IMG/VR virus record: IMGVR_UViG_3300042899_000067
Location: 1-29,180 of that record
Reading direction: 5' to 3' (one strand)
Origin: a virus
Length of the DNA stretch: 29,180 nucleotides
The position numbers and the translations under genes were made by a program. Below are positions 29,176 through 29,180 of the stretch, one piece after another (position 1 is the stretch's first letter; each line of letters opens with the position of its first letter). The notes beneath the pieces are model-generated. The model saw only the letters and a program-made list of their open reading frames with translations, was not told where the DNA came from and did no database searches.

Positions 29176-29180
29176 AATCA

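Noticed and set aside
1-29180. CRISPR arrays, tRNA genes, insertion sequences, integrase or repressor
   Set aside because: I looked for regular spaced repeats, tRNA-like cloverleaf ends, transposase motifs, integrase R-H-R-Y patterns and CI-like repressors and saw none. A search with dedicated tools would be needed to exclude a divergent tRNA.

Overview
The window reads as most or all of the genome of an AT-rich tailed phage (Caudoviricetes, HK97-type capsid) of a Bacteroidota host, most likely a Flavobacterium-like bacterium. The reasons are: every convincing gene lies on the minus strand in tightly packed, often stop/start-overlapping order; promoter-like sites match the Bacteroidota -7 element TAnnTTTG; Shine-Dalgarno sequences are largely absent; and the structural proteins look like families I know from Flavobacterium phages and prophages (XkdF-type prohead protease, DUF6712 connector, DUF4373 replication protein, fibre with LSS-DW-TFN-K repeats and a C-terminal S74 chaperone). 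No integrase, excisionase or CI-like repressor is visible, so a lytic life style is the simpler reading. No sheath or contractile-tail gene is seen, so the tail is probably siphovirus-like. Family assignments come from reading motifs, not from searches.

Layout in the direction of transcription (high to low coordinates): 29175-24218, a small fibre-associated protein, a 1208-residue tail fibre and a few small proteins; 24221-21023, portal (with an unusual C-terminal extension), connector, tail-terminator-like protein and a small coiled-coil/membrane protein; 20960-19695, a metallophosphoesterase, a tiny coiled-coil protein and a dATP/dGTP diphosphohydrolase-like protein; 19604-18562, a lysis cassette (DUF5675/YkuD-like candidate endolysin, holin, one-gene spanin) closed by a terminator. 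A promoter at 18459-18503 then starts the replication/recombination block: a ribbon-helix-helix-like protein, ERF annealing protein, a small protein with an SSB-like tail, a DnaA-domain-IV-like protein, a DUF4373 protein, a DnaB-like helicase, a VRR-NUC nuclease and a sigma-like factor. This runs into ParB-like, HNH and the two terminase genes (to 9442).

A 204-base gene-free region (9238-9441) separates the terminase from the tail/head block. It holds a promoter of the same architecture as the one at 18459-18503, three 20-21 bp repeats, and an AT-rich palindrome. Downstream lie a tail-assembly chaperone with a likely -1 frameshift on ten T, tail proteins, a short tape measure, prohead protease, scaffold-like protein, major capsid protein and a strong terminator (13-46).

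The most interesting signal is the pair of promoters at 9258-9302 and 18459-18503. Each has two tandem 11-bp ATGACA repeats placed exactly 15 nt upstream of a TAnnTTTG box, with no -33 element at a fixed place. This suggests a phage-specific switch that controls the early/replication and the structural operons together; the ribbon-helix-helix-like gene just downstream of one of them is a candidate regulator.
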